Shown: positions 49,311 to 60,500 of the stretch, one piece after another | Position numbering within the stretch: position 1 is the stretch's first letter | Layout of the letters: every line of letters begins with the position of its first letter | NCBI GenBank assembly: GCA_006937955.1 | Contig: SSNP01000052.1 | Location: 3,151,560 to 3,215,559 of the forward strand | Reading direction: 5' to 3' | Length of the DNA: 64,000 nt | Source: Pachypanchax playfairii | Lineage: Eukaryota; Chordata; Actinopteri; Cyprinodontiformes; Aplocheilidae | Position numbers and translations under genes: made by a program | Notes under the pieces: generated by a model | Seen by the model: the letters and a program-made list of their open reading frames with translations, nothing else | Databases searched by the model: none | Told to the model about the DNA's origin: nothing

Positions 49311-50400
49311 GAGACGACATACAACCGGCTGGGAGCTCAAATAAGCGACGAGGCCTGAAAGACTGGAAAGGGAAGAGAAAAAAGGAAAAGAAAAATTCCC
49401 GAGACGACACTGTCCTCCTGCGTTTCTTCTCCTCCCTCCCTCACCAAATGACTGATCAACTGAGTCTGCACCCCAGCTAATCTCCAATCCTCTTTGACTG
49501 TTGTCTGGCAGACAGCACTATGACTCAATTTTTTTTTTCTACACAGCTGTAGAACACTGCACATCTGGATTTACAAGTCCCCATACCTCTGCGTACACCA
49601 GCTGCCAAACGTAGCTGAAAACTCACTGACAGCATCCATAAAAAAAATTCTCCGTGTTGATGCAGAACCATGCAAAGTGTGTCTATTTCAATTTATCGCT
49701 TGCTTTGCGTCCACATAGAGCCAGTCCTCAGTGAGAAGCTAATATTAGCATGCTCTGACAATGGCAGCCTACAGCAGACACAAAGAGATGCACACTGAGT
49801 ATGTTTGCAACATGCAGAGAAAAACCCAGGAGGGTTCTCATGGGGTTGAATTATGATTTATGTAAATGTTCTAGTTCATTTTTCTTCTAAAGCAATAAAA
49901 CCGATTCCATTTATATGATGAGTGACAGTCTTTCCATGTAAGTGACAGCCCTGGCACCTCTTATTTACCACTCTCACTTTGCTTTCTTTGTTATCTGCTG
50001 GTAAGGGCCAAGAATCAGCAGCTGACTAGCCAAGTAGTACATCAAGAGAGACCCAGATCTGTCACAGTGTGGCCCACGCAACAGGGAAAACAGCAGCAGC
50101 ACAGCAAAAAGGCCGGCTGCACCGGGTCTGCAGATCCTGAAACGGTAAAGAACCACGAGGTGTTTGTGTTTACTGGAGGGTGTGTGTGTGTGTGGAGGGA
50201 AGGCAAGGATGCAATCTCTGAACGACTGAGGTGCTGGATCAGGTGGCTGTAGAGGTTGATTGACAGCTGTCACATCTGAATGTGACGTGAGTTTTGGGGG
50301 GTGTGAAGGTGTGTAGCAGCAGTCAGAAACTGCCCCCTATAGATGTTTCCTAAACACTTCTCCTTGACCTTGTTGGAAAAGATCCTGAGAATAAGAAAAA

Positions 50401-51213
50401 AGATGATCACAGCTACACTGAGCTACAGGATGAAACTACAGATGTTTTAAATCTCACCTGTTACTGAGGCTGTTATAGTATATTCAACGTAATATGAAGC
50501 AGGACTATCATCAAGGCTGGTGTTTCTAAAAGAAAAGAACAAGTTGTAAAGCTGAAACAGAGGCTGCTCACCGTCACCAAGCTGTCATATGTATCTACAC
50601 ATGAACCAGCTGTTCTTATGTCCCCAAACCTGAGGGTTTCATTAAAGGACACTTTGCAGGCTGAACCAACAGGGGGCAGTCTTTTGCTCCCCTACCAATT
50701 ATCCCAGCTGAACACATGCAAGCTGCAGCAGAAGAGTGCGAGGCTTCAGTGTATTGTCAGCATGAATCACATGAGGGCCGATACACTCGTTCCACTGCTG
50801 GACGTGGAGTGTTTGCATCTGGAAACTCTACAGAGGCTGAACGAGGAGAAAAAGGTACAGAACACAGAGCACCAGATGAACAAGTTGTGTTCTTTTTCAA
50901 AAGATTTAAGACAAGAGTTTCTGATTTTATTTCAAAGTTTGAAACAAACTGTGAAACGTTTATTCTATAATCCATGAGCTGTTTGCAGATTTCCTGTTTC
51001 TCCCCCAGAGTCACGATAATTCACAAAACACATATTATGACAGCAAAACTTTCCATGCAGTGAGCATCCGCCAGCTGGAAATATTGTGACAACAATTGTT
51101 CAGAGTGACAGTTGATTTCACTGCTGAACTGAACAACATGCTGCTGTTCACGTCCCTTCAGATCCTTTATAGTCTGTCTTCATACAAACAGAACCAAGAA
51201 TCCAAACCTGTAT

Positions 51214-51214
<1 letters not shown>
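50401..51214. other. Gene-free stretch with a long chance frame
   Basis: A 119-codon plus-strand frame (50618-50977) with Leu/Gln-rich composition overlaps an 84-codon frame in another phase and an antisense frame. No conserved domain, Kozak-type context or splice site supports it. Confidence 0.4.

Positions 51215-51280
<66 letters not shown>
51215..51280. repeat. (CA)n microsatellite
   Basis: About 32 CA units adjoining the first of two tandem repeat copies. Confidence 0.95.
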
Positions 51281-51281
<1 letters not shown>

Positions 51282-51571
51282 ACAAGTGTGTTTTGTTATC
51301 CTTGTGGGGACCGTCCATTGACTTCCATTGATTTTAGTAACTAGATTTATACCTAACCCAAACCCTTTTCCTAACCTTAACCATTACTGATCTATAACTA
51401 ACCCTAAGACTAACTAAAACTCTATTCACACCATACCTATAAACCTAACCCCTAACCCTAAAAAGGGGAGTCCCCCCCATGGGGACCAGGCTTCGGTCCC
51501 CACAAGAACCCTCGGACCCCAGAAAGATAGTAAAAGTCAGGAAACGGGTCCCCAGGAGGTCAGAAATACAA

Positions 51572-51575
<4 letters not shown>
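51281..51575 (+). mobile_element. CA-associated teleost repeat, copy 2
   Basis: Same unit as at 41147-41438 but in plus orientation, starting CACAAGTGTGTTTTGTTATC and ending AGAAATACAAACCC. It appears identical, base for base, to copy 3 which begins exactly 400 bp later. Confidence 0.8.
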
Positions 51576-51621
<46 letters not shown>

Positions 51622-51622
51622 A

Positions 51623-51680
<58 letters not shown>
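51576..51680. repeat. (CA)n microsatellite between duplicated copies
   Basis: CA run interrupted once by CCCACTC, linking copies 2 and 3. Confidence 0.95.
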
Positions 51681-51681
<1 letters not shown>

Positions 51682-51971
51682 ACAAGTGTGTTTTGTTATC
51701 CTTGTGGGGACCGTCCATTGACTTCCATTGATTTTAGTAACTAGATTTATACCTAACCCAAACCCTTTTCCTAACCTTAACCATTACTGATCTATAACTA
51801 ACCCTAAGACTAACTAAAACTCTATTCACACCATACCTATAAACCTAACCCCTAACCCTAAAAAGGGGAGTCCCCCCCATGGGGACCAGGCTTCGGTCCC
51901 CACAAGAACCCTCGGACCCCAGAAAGATAGTAAAAGTCAGGAAACGGGTCCCCAGGAGGTCAGAAATACAA

Positions 51972-51975
<4 letters not shown>
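51681..51975 (+). mobile_element. CA-associated teleost repeat, copy 3
   Basis: Perfect duplicate of copy 2 by eye, including an AGTCCCCCCCATGGGG block that differs from copy 1. The duplication unit is 400 bp and includes the intervening CA run. Confidence 0.8.

Positions 51976-52020
<45 letters not shown>
51976..52020. repeat. (CA)n microsatellite
   Basis: CA run closing the duplicated block. Confidence 0.93.
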
Positions 52021-52022
<2 letters not shown>

Positions 52023-55000
52023 AGTACAAGACAAATAAATAAAAGACAAAATATATCATATTAATTTTATTTATTTAAAAACAGAAGTTCCCATTTTCAC
52101 TGCTGCTAATATGACTGTTAATTTATTGTTAATTTAATTAGAGAGAACAGATTTAGATGAGAAATGATCCAAATGTGACAGAAAATCAGAGGCAGATATT
52201 TGATGTATAAATGACACTAATCTGAAATCTGTCAACTTAAACTTTTAGTTTAATCACAATTACTAAGATAAAAAATGTAAAATCTATGGGAATGTTTTTA
52301 AAACAGATGTGAACAAAGACGGAAACCCTGGAAATTGAAACAGAACAAACTCCTGCTGCATATTTATTAAGTAAACTTGATTATTGTGCAGAATATTTGT
52401 GCTTTTTAAACCAACACTGTGATCCTGACAGGCTGATGTTAGCAAGTTAATTAGCCAGTTAGCTTGTCTGCAGACTGTAGACATGCTAACTGCTGGAGCT
52501 TTTCACAAATGTTTGTTTATGAATAGAGTTAATTTAAAATGTAACCAGAACTCATCGTAGTTTTATAATCTGAAACTTATTTTTAAAAATTACCATTTTC
52601 TTCTTAAAGTCACGGCGCTGCTGGACCAGAGACGGAACCTCGGTTAGATACAAGGAAACACTAGTGTTGTTATTTTGTAGTTTCCCCACTAAAAACACAC
52701 CCATGAACCTCTGCTACAATAACAATAAACTGCAGAATAAATACGGTGGGACTCTGGAGCTCCATGTTTTCTTGGCTCTATTTCACCTCACCTTTATTCT
52801 GGAAATAATATTTAGCTCTTTTTACCAATATATGGACTTCTAGCTCAATATTTTGACTTTATTCTCAAAATTGTGAAACAAACAAATAAACTAATCTTCC
52901 TACTCATCGTGTTGTAAGTGGGAGGAGCATGAATCTGCACCACACACGACTGGAGAACACGCCACATCGTCTGTAACATCTGAAATGTTCTGATCCAGCT
53001 GTGAAGGTGCCATGTGACTTTTTAAATTGTGGTATACTTCAAAACCAAAATCGTATGATAGATAAAAATATTTCAAAAATCAGATATAATTTGTTTAAAC
53101 TCATACTGTAATGAAATAATTATAACACAGTAGCTAAAATAAGAATTATAGTTAATTAAAAAAAGGCTTGTATTTAAAAAAATCATAGAAATAGTTCTGA
53201 TCAAAACAAAAAACTATTTAAAAAACATCCTTCAGTCTTGTTTTAAATGAATGAATACACATAATATCCTTATAATCTGATTTATTTTAGCTTTTTAAGC
53301 TGATTAATGTCGCATTTCTGATATTTTGTTGACTAAAAGATTCAGGAAATAATAAAAATAGGGATGAATGGCAAAATTTGGAGTTGGAATAGTAATAAAG
53401 AGACAGAATGAAAGGAGCCTTTTTTCTAAAATAATCTCTTTTTTAAAATATTATTTTAAAAATCAGCACCAAACAAGGAACCTAACAGGAGCAACACAGA
53501 GAAACATTGTGGTTTAACACACATAATAAAAGCGCTGATCTATCAGCAAACAGCCCGGACTGTTATTGAACATGGGGAGGATCCATTATCTCACTTTAGC
53601 AGGCTGCTAAATAATAACAGTGGACTGTATTGATCCAGCTGTGAAGAGTGCCGTGCATACCTCAGGGAAAGCTAGGAGGTTGTACAGTTATCTCCCAGGG
53701 TGTAATTCTCAACTATACAACCTACTACCTCAACCTGGGAGCAAGCAGACCTGGACAGCAAGGCCTGAAGGCTCGGGGCTGCAACATCTGAACCAGGAAC
53801 ATCAGATCTTTGTTGTAAAAATATTTTAAATGCTCAATGTGAAAGTTTTTACCCACAACTTGTCCAATTTGTGCAACTCAGACAAAGTTTTAATACCCAC
53901 AGCTAACATAATTAACATGTTTCCAGAACTTCTTCTATTTCTTTTTCTTCAAACAAACCAGTGAACATCACTCATATGCAACAACCTCCTAAACCCAGAG
54001 ACGTGTTTTTATCCTGGCTGCGTGTGCAGGGTTTACATGAACCTTCCTCATACTCAAATCATATTTTATCAGTGTTCAGGAAACATCTGTATGAATTCTG
54101 CCTCTCAGTTCCTACACTGGAAACCATCAGTGACAGAATCACACGTGCACCATGTTTGACTGTCTCAGGTTTTAATCCACCGCACAATGAAAGATGCAGC
54201 AACTGCGACACATGTGGCCCTTGAAGGTGTCAGTCCCAGCAGAGCATCAACACTCATCAACTGATGACAATCAGTAACTCAGATATTAATAAAACTGTTT
54301 GAGAGAGAAAGAGAAGAATAATATCATGTCCCACACAGGTGGAGAAGGAGGAGACATCTTGTTTTTGACCTTTTAAATCTTATAAATTCTACTGGGTAAC
54401 GTGTTAAATCATTAGTATTTCTTTAAAAAATGCACATGGACAAAAAATTTCTACAACATAAACAGGGAAACTTTAAAAAAAAATGGCTAATTTTTCTTTG
54501 TGATCATAAATTCTATTGTTAAAAACAGAATCTTTTCAAATGTTTATTTCAGTTCTTTTTTCCCGATTGTGCTAACGCCGTCAGAAAAAACCAGAGGAAC
54601 GACTTTTTACCCACTAACACTCGAAACATACGGAGATATAATTTAATTTTCCATTTTAACTTGCTCCTTAGTGTCGTTCTCTTAACCCCTTAAAGTCACT
54701 TTATTTGTGGAGACGTGTGTAAAGTGTAAATAACAAAAGGAAGAATTGGTTATTTGACATTATTTTAAAGAACAAACAAATCTGACTGTACATGAAAGTA
54801 GTTTCAAACCACCAACTTGATGTTGGTAAAGATTTTCAGTCACTGCTGGACAAAGAAACAGTTAATAAAGTTGATGTGAGCCTGCGAACGGCCCAGCTGT
54901 GTTCGGCTGATGCTGCCTGGAGTTGTTGGAGCTGCACAGACGCAGACCTGTAGATGCAAGCTTGTGGTGTCAGTTTACACAAGTTCGGATCTACGGGTTT

Positions 55001-55053
55001 GAGGCTGCGAGCAGATGACTTCATGAATCCAGCGGCATGACCTGAAGAAATGG

Positions 55054-55055
<2 letters not shown>
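52021..55055. other. Gene-free AT-rich stretch
   Basis: AT-rich unique DNA with poly-A/T runs. Frames at 53620-53829 and 53961-54224 (69 and 87 codons) are somewhat less AT-driven but carry no recognisable motif and no flanking splice signals. Confidence 0.45.

Positions 55056-55091
<36 letters not shown>
55056..55091. repeat. (TG)n microsatellite
   Basis: About 17 perfect TG units. Confidence 0.95.
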
Positions 55092-55093
<2 letters not shown>

Positions 55094-56085
55094 AATAGAC
55101 TGATTCTATAAACAAATGAGATAAAAACTTGTTAGCTTAAGTTTCAACAAGAACCATCCAGTTCTGTTGTTTGTAAAAGACACTGTGCATCATAATTTCA
55201 GAGAAATCTTTAATCAGTCCTCATTTAAAAAGAGTTTTATCGTCTGTATTTTAAATACAGAACTGAGGGAGATGAATTTATTTTACAAAAAGCCACGATG
55301 ACTTTCAGGTTTACGTACTTCCAACAGATTCTGATCATCAGCATCAAATTTCTCTAAAGCCTAAAAACATTCAGAGACTGTTGGTCGCTGCCTGTTTTCT
55401 GACACCACCTAAAAAAGTCATTTCAGTGAGTGATTGGTGGAAAAATTCCAGCTGCATTTTAAGACCTGCTGCTGAGCTCAGGTGAAACATAAGTAATAGG
55501 AAATGTTCACAATAAATTGAGCGAAAAATACTGTTATAAAATCAAGTGTGTGTTTCTTGCTTCATTCATGTCCATGAAGACTTTATGAATTTCTGTTAAC
55601 ATGAACTTGTCAGAATACAACAGAATAATGAAATAATTGCTTTCACCATATTAATATTCTTGACCAGTCAAATTTACAGTTTAAAAAATGTAACATTTAA
55701 TAGTTTTTTTAATTGTGGTGTTTCAATAAAATACCAATAAATCTTTACACTGAATTTTTATATTTACAGGAAATGCATTAACAAATTCTGATCAATTATC
55801 ACAGCAAAAAAAAAAAAAGTTGATGTAAATACAAGCAGGAATTCTGGAAAATAAGAAACATTTTAAAATTAAAAAAATGTATTTAAAAAGTTTTTCACAT
55901 TATAGTTTCTGTCACTGTTAATAAAACCTGGAACCCAGAAATTTTCTATTTTAAAAACACGTTACAAGCAAACAGTCAAAATTCTGGGCTGTTCAACTCA
56001 CTCCAGCCTTTAGTCAATGAAGTTGTTGGTGTGTAACAGCAGAGGAAAACCTGTAAAACTCAGAGGTAAGAAAGAAAGTGAATGA
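55092..56085. other. Gene-free AT-rich stretch
   Basis: AT-rich unique DNA, with an A-run near 55806-55818. Nothing recognised. Confidence 0.5.
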
Positions 56086-56590
56086 TTGGATTTCAACTTT
56101 CAGCCTCCATCTGCAGTTTTCTTTTCCTTCTCTTCCATCTGCCTGAATTTAAATGAGACGTCTGACTTTGAAGCTGCTGCCAAGTTGCCTAAAGTATGTC
56201 AGTGGGTCTTTGCCAGGGAGCTGAAAGACACCTTGAGAAAAGTTGAACAAAGAGTTCGCCGGGGTCCGCAGCACTCCACCAGCTCACACCGCCACCGCTG
56301 CTCCAGCATGTGTGTGTCTGAGGAAGACTTTAGATAAAACCACCAGCAGCTAAAGGCCACCACCTGCATTGTTCGGCACCGAGCGGCGTCACCAGCCAAA
56401 CCCAGCAGCACCACAATCTACCCAGCGACAGAGCCAGCATGTGTGTGAGCTGGAAGAGGGGGTCAGTGGATGTGAAGAACAGGAAGGTGTGTCATTACCA
56501 CTTCAAAATATCAAACCGAGTAAACACATAGTCCCCAGGACTAGCCAACAGGTACTGTTTCCTCCAGGCCCCTTAAAGCTAAGCTAACAC
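56086..56590 (+). other. GC-richer patch with gene-like but unassigned frames
   Basis: The frame ending at 56336 includes SDFEAAAKLPKVCQWVFARE and then LKDTLRKVEQRVRRGPQHS, which has charged, helix-forming composition unlike chance AT-rich frames. A second piece in another phase reads VDVKNRKVCHYHFKISN, whose C-x2-HF loosely recalls the end of a THAP zinc finger; this is a weak resemblance only. The words CCAGCATGTGTGTG occur twice, 130 bp apart. It may be a decayed exon or transposon gene. No start context or domain is certain. Confidence 0.25.
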
Positions 56591-57326
56591 GCAGTAAACA
56601 TCACAGGAAAATGGAACCACGCAACATAAACAACAACGTTCATGATTATTAAACGTCATGAAGCAAAAAGACGTAGAAAATGAAGCAGAACCTGAAACAC
56701 ATTAATAACAAGTTGACTTACCAATTTGCCTTTACGACGGGTTTCTGGATGTTTGTCTGCTGTGTGAGGCCTTTGCTGCTAAGGTACGAGCTGTTACGTC
56801 CGCTTCAGCCCATTGAAGGAAAACAAAAAAACTCAAACTAAAACTGGCATCTTCAGACAGAAAACCATCCCCAAAAGGCAGCTCGGGGAGAGTGTGAGGA
56901 AAGCATGAGGCAAACGGAGGAAGGACAGAAACTAGAGAGGGGAGGAAAAAAGTAAACCAAAACAAGACTACAATGTTAAAAAACAAATAAACAATTTCAC
57001 CACATGCTAAAGGTTATATTACCTACGAAGAGGTACAATAATCTTTCAACCCGTTCATTCTACAAGCTGCTTCGCTGCACTACGAGCAAATGACAAGCAA
57101 CATCTGTTTGTAACACAGCCAAGATTCCAGCCTTAAAAAGAAAAAATAAAAAAAGATTGGTTTGATTTTTCTCTCTTTCAGTATTGAACTGTAAAACTCT
57201 CCTTGTCCCTTTGACTCCCTCCCTCGCTGAGCTGAATGAGGCAAAACACAGAAGAGAAAGGGGAATGTGGAGATTCAGCAAAGGGAAAACGCAGCCATGA
57301 AGCCGTCCTCCTGTCACCCCTGAACC
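56591..57326. other. Gene-free stretch
   Basis: Mixed composition with no recognised gene or repeat. Confidence 0.45.
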
Positions 57327-57368
57327 TCTCCCCTTTCCTCCTCCCCCTCCCTCCCTCCCTCCCCCCTT
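57327..57368. repeat. (CCCT)n/pyrimidine tract
   Basis: About 40 bp of almost pure pyrimidines with CCCT repeats. Confidence 0.85.
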
Positions 57369-57477
57369 CATACTCTTCTCCCGCCACCCCAACCCTCTCA
57401 AACACAAGGGGGACAGTAGAGTCCAGGTACAGCTACTACTCACTGACTGCTTGTCTTCCCAAAATGCTGCGCTACAC

Positions 57478-57565
57478 TTGCACTTACACACCCACCCAAA
57501 CTCACACACACAGACACACCCACCCACACACTCCCACGCATGCACACACACACACACTTGTCTCT
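57478..57565. repeat. Degenerate CA-rich tract
   Basis: CACA and CCCA words interrupted by GACA, CTCC and GCATG; an old, degraded CA microsatellite. Confidence 0.8.
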
Positions 57566-60500
57566 GAGAGAGTTACACACAGCCAGAAGCAGACTGACTG
57601 GCTGGCACTTACACACTCAGGGAAGCACTAACAAAAGTGCACACTCACACACACACACAGAGTTACACGCACATTTCTTGGAAAGCTTCCCTGCACCAAA
57701 AACAAATACCAGTCTTTAGTTAGCCTCAGCTGTGAACAGAAAAGAAGGAGTCATTCCGGGACTTGGCTCTGGTTTACCGAGGCACAAATACAGACCGTCT
57801 CTCCATATGCCTGCCTTCACAGCTCGGGAGCGGCTCCAGATTTGAATGTATCATTATACTGCAGAGTGTTTCCTCTGCCACTCATATGTTTTTTAACAAC
57901 ACCCAGCTTCAGTGATGCGACCCCAAGAACATCCAGCGTTCTGCCAGAAATGTGTTTTCAGTCTCAGAATTCACAGGTTAGCTGGTCCGGTTCTCCAAAC
58001 GACGGTGCCGATACGTGACCTCTGTTTCTTCACAGGACAGAAGAGTGAATCAATACAGCACTCAGAGACAGCTTCCATTTAAATTTCACATGCTCCACCG
58101 AGGGGCAGCGAGTTTACACAAATTAAATTCAGACCCTGGATCAGATACCTCTTAGAATACATAATGGAATACCAGTATAATAGAAGCCATCTTCTTTAAC
58201 ATGGTGGGACTGAGTGAAAAGATCCACAAGCCTGGACTCTAAAATGATCTCTCGTCTTTCCCGTTTCTTTAGTCATGGTTTGGAGCATCACAGAGGGACC
58301 GGTCGGGTTAACAGCAAGCTGCATGATGACAACACACGAGAAGAATTCTGAGTATTAATGTGCACGAAATAGATCACCCCAAAATAAAAAGCATTGACCT
58401 GTCTGTGTATGTGTATAACTAGCAGTTAGTAGCACAGCCTCGCTTAATGATCTCAATCCTTGATTTAATCTGTCTCTGATTGGCTGTCGTCAATCAGCTG
58501 CTGTTTGATAAAAGCTAAGTTTGCTAAATCTTTCATTTAGATCCTAAAGCTGCTGATAGAAGCTGAACGTCAAATTATTGTGTCTGAAAATTAAAACATC
58601 CAGATTAAACTGAAGTGACCCCTAAAGCTGATGCAGGTCAGTGTTTTTCATCTGTTCTTGAACTGGGGCGCAATTATTTTTTTCAAAAGTTTTACTTGAT
58701 TTGGATATGTTTTTTATTTACCTTCTATAATTACAATCATGATTTAAAAACTACTTTTTGTATTTATTCAGGTTATTTTTGACTTATACTAAAATATGTT
58801 AAAATCTGCTGAAAACTATTTTTAGAATTTTGGAGTTTGAACTAATTTCATTACAACCCATCAGAGGTGAAGGTCTCAGGTCCTGCAAACAACTAAAATA
58901 TCATCACTCAATTAAAATGAGTTTTAAAAATCAAACTGTAAATATGGAGGTCTGTTTGTTAAATAGTTTATGATAAGATCCTTCAGGTCTTCTGTTGAAG
59001 GAGGGAAGAAACTATTCAAACTGAATCTTTATGTCGGATCATAAAGAGATTAAAAAAAACTTCATATTTTTACTTCTTGTAGTATTTGAAATTAAAAAAA
59101 AACTGACTGTTGAGTGAAATGATGGTTGGAACTGAATCAGGAACAGTCTGAACTCTGTGTCTGAATCTTATACTCACAGTAGTACTTGTAGTATTTGTAT
59201 TGTATGTTCACTTTGTTTTTGCCACTTTGCTGTTAAGTATTAGTTTGCATTGTGTTTTATTATTTACCTGCACATGAAGTCAAAATATACATTAACTAGA
59301 GGTTAAATCATCACTACCTTCTTTAGTATTTCAACCTTTACAAAACTTGTTTTGTCATTTGACCCCTAAAAATGAAGAAAGATGTATTAAAATAAGGAAC
59401 ATATACAAATACCTATCCAGGTGAAGAGGGAAGTCTTTTATTGTGAAGGGAAAAACATTTGATGGTCCGTTTCAGCCTAAGTCAGAGTCTTTACAGCATC
59501 CTTCAGAGGCCTGGTCTAAGTGACTCCAGTGCAACCTCCAGTACACAGATCATTTGAATAAACTTTCCCTCAGGAAATAAAAACAAATGCTTGTCTTAAA
59601 CTTGAAGTACATCCACAGTAATCTTTCAGTAATGAAATTTTACCCTGTCGAGCCTTGAGCTGGAGTCTGGCTTCATGAGACGTGTTTGCTGCAGTTCTTC
59701 TAATCCCTTCAGATTGCTTCTCATACAAAAAAATGTAAGATGTCTGATGCCATTTCAATGATTTTGGATCCTGATGCACCTGATGAACCCGAGTTAGACC
59801 TGAAGCAGACAGATGATGCTGTAACGTCGTTACAGTCTGAATCTTCTTAACCAACTTTTAATTCAAACATCAAACTAACTGTGAAGGTGTTTTAGAGTTT
59901 TTATTCCAGTTTACTGATACTTCCTTTTATGATGCATGTGAGATCTTTTATAGTCTTCAGACAGACTTTCACCTCTTTCCAAAATTCTGTGTCTGCACCC
60001 TTTTCTATCTTCTCTCCTTTTTCCTTCCCCTTTATCTGATATTCTGCTCACGCACAACTGCGGCAACCCTCCTCCAATCGCTGGCAATAATCCACACCTC
60101 AGACCCCCCAGACACACTGTCTGCTCTCCCACAATGCACCTCAGCTCCAAAACCTTCCCAGACACATTTGGCCTTCTCTGTGTGTCTTTACCTCTCCCTC
60201 CCTCTACAGTCCCCCTCTTTCACTTGTTCTCCCCGTGGCTCCTGGACGTTTTATGTGCTCTGCTTCTCTCTTTTTCAAACTCTCTAAATTTCCTTTTGTA
60301 TTTCTCTCCATTCAGCCTGTCTAACTAAAGTATCTGCTAATCTTCCCCCAGAGTCCATTTGACAAAAAAATGGTGGTCCTGAAACAAACCAATCATTCTA
60401 AGACCGATGAACTGAATCCAGTTGCTTTTAAAAGTTTTACATTCAAGAGTTATCATTATCGAATTGATCTTCAAAAAATTACAATATGTCTTCTGGAATT

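Larger units (their letters stand above)
46501..50400. other. GC-richer, pyrimidine/purine-tract region without a confirmed gene
   Basis: This stretch differs from its surroundings: more CpG, many CT/GA tracts (48600-48740, 49189-49310) and CA-rich patches (48000-48020, 48420-48470). Several acceptor- and donor-like sites occur on the minus strand, listed separately. The many overlapping frames of 60-170 codons on both strands come from the low-complexity tracts (Ser/Leu/Pro or Arg/Glu-rich) and are not supported as genes. It may be part of a gene's intron or 5' region. Confidence 0.4.

Noticed and set aside
48812..49487. Frames of 80-170 codons rich in Ser, Leu and Pro (minus) or Arg and Glu (plus)
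   Set aside because: They mirror the pyrimidine/purine tracts, overlap on both strands and have no conserved motif.
50618..50977. 119-codon frame as a hypothetical gene
   Set aside because: Overlapped by long frames in another phase and on the other strand, no recognisable domain, and no supporting promoter or splice sites.
57060..57631. Frames of 131 and 165 codons on opposite strands
   Set aside because: Composed of CA-rich and CCCT-rich low-complexity DNA; no motif or splice context.
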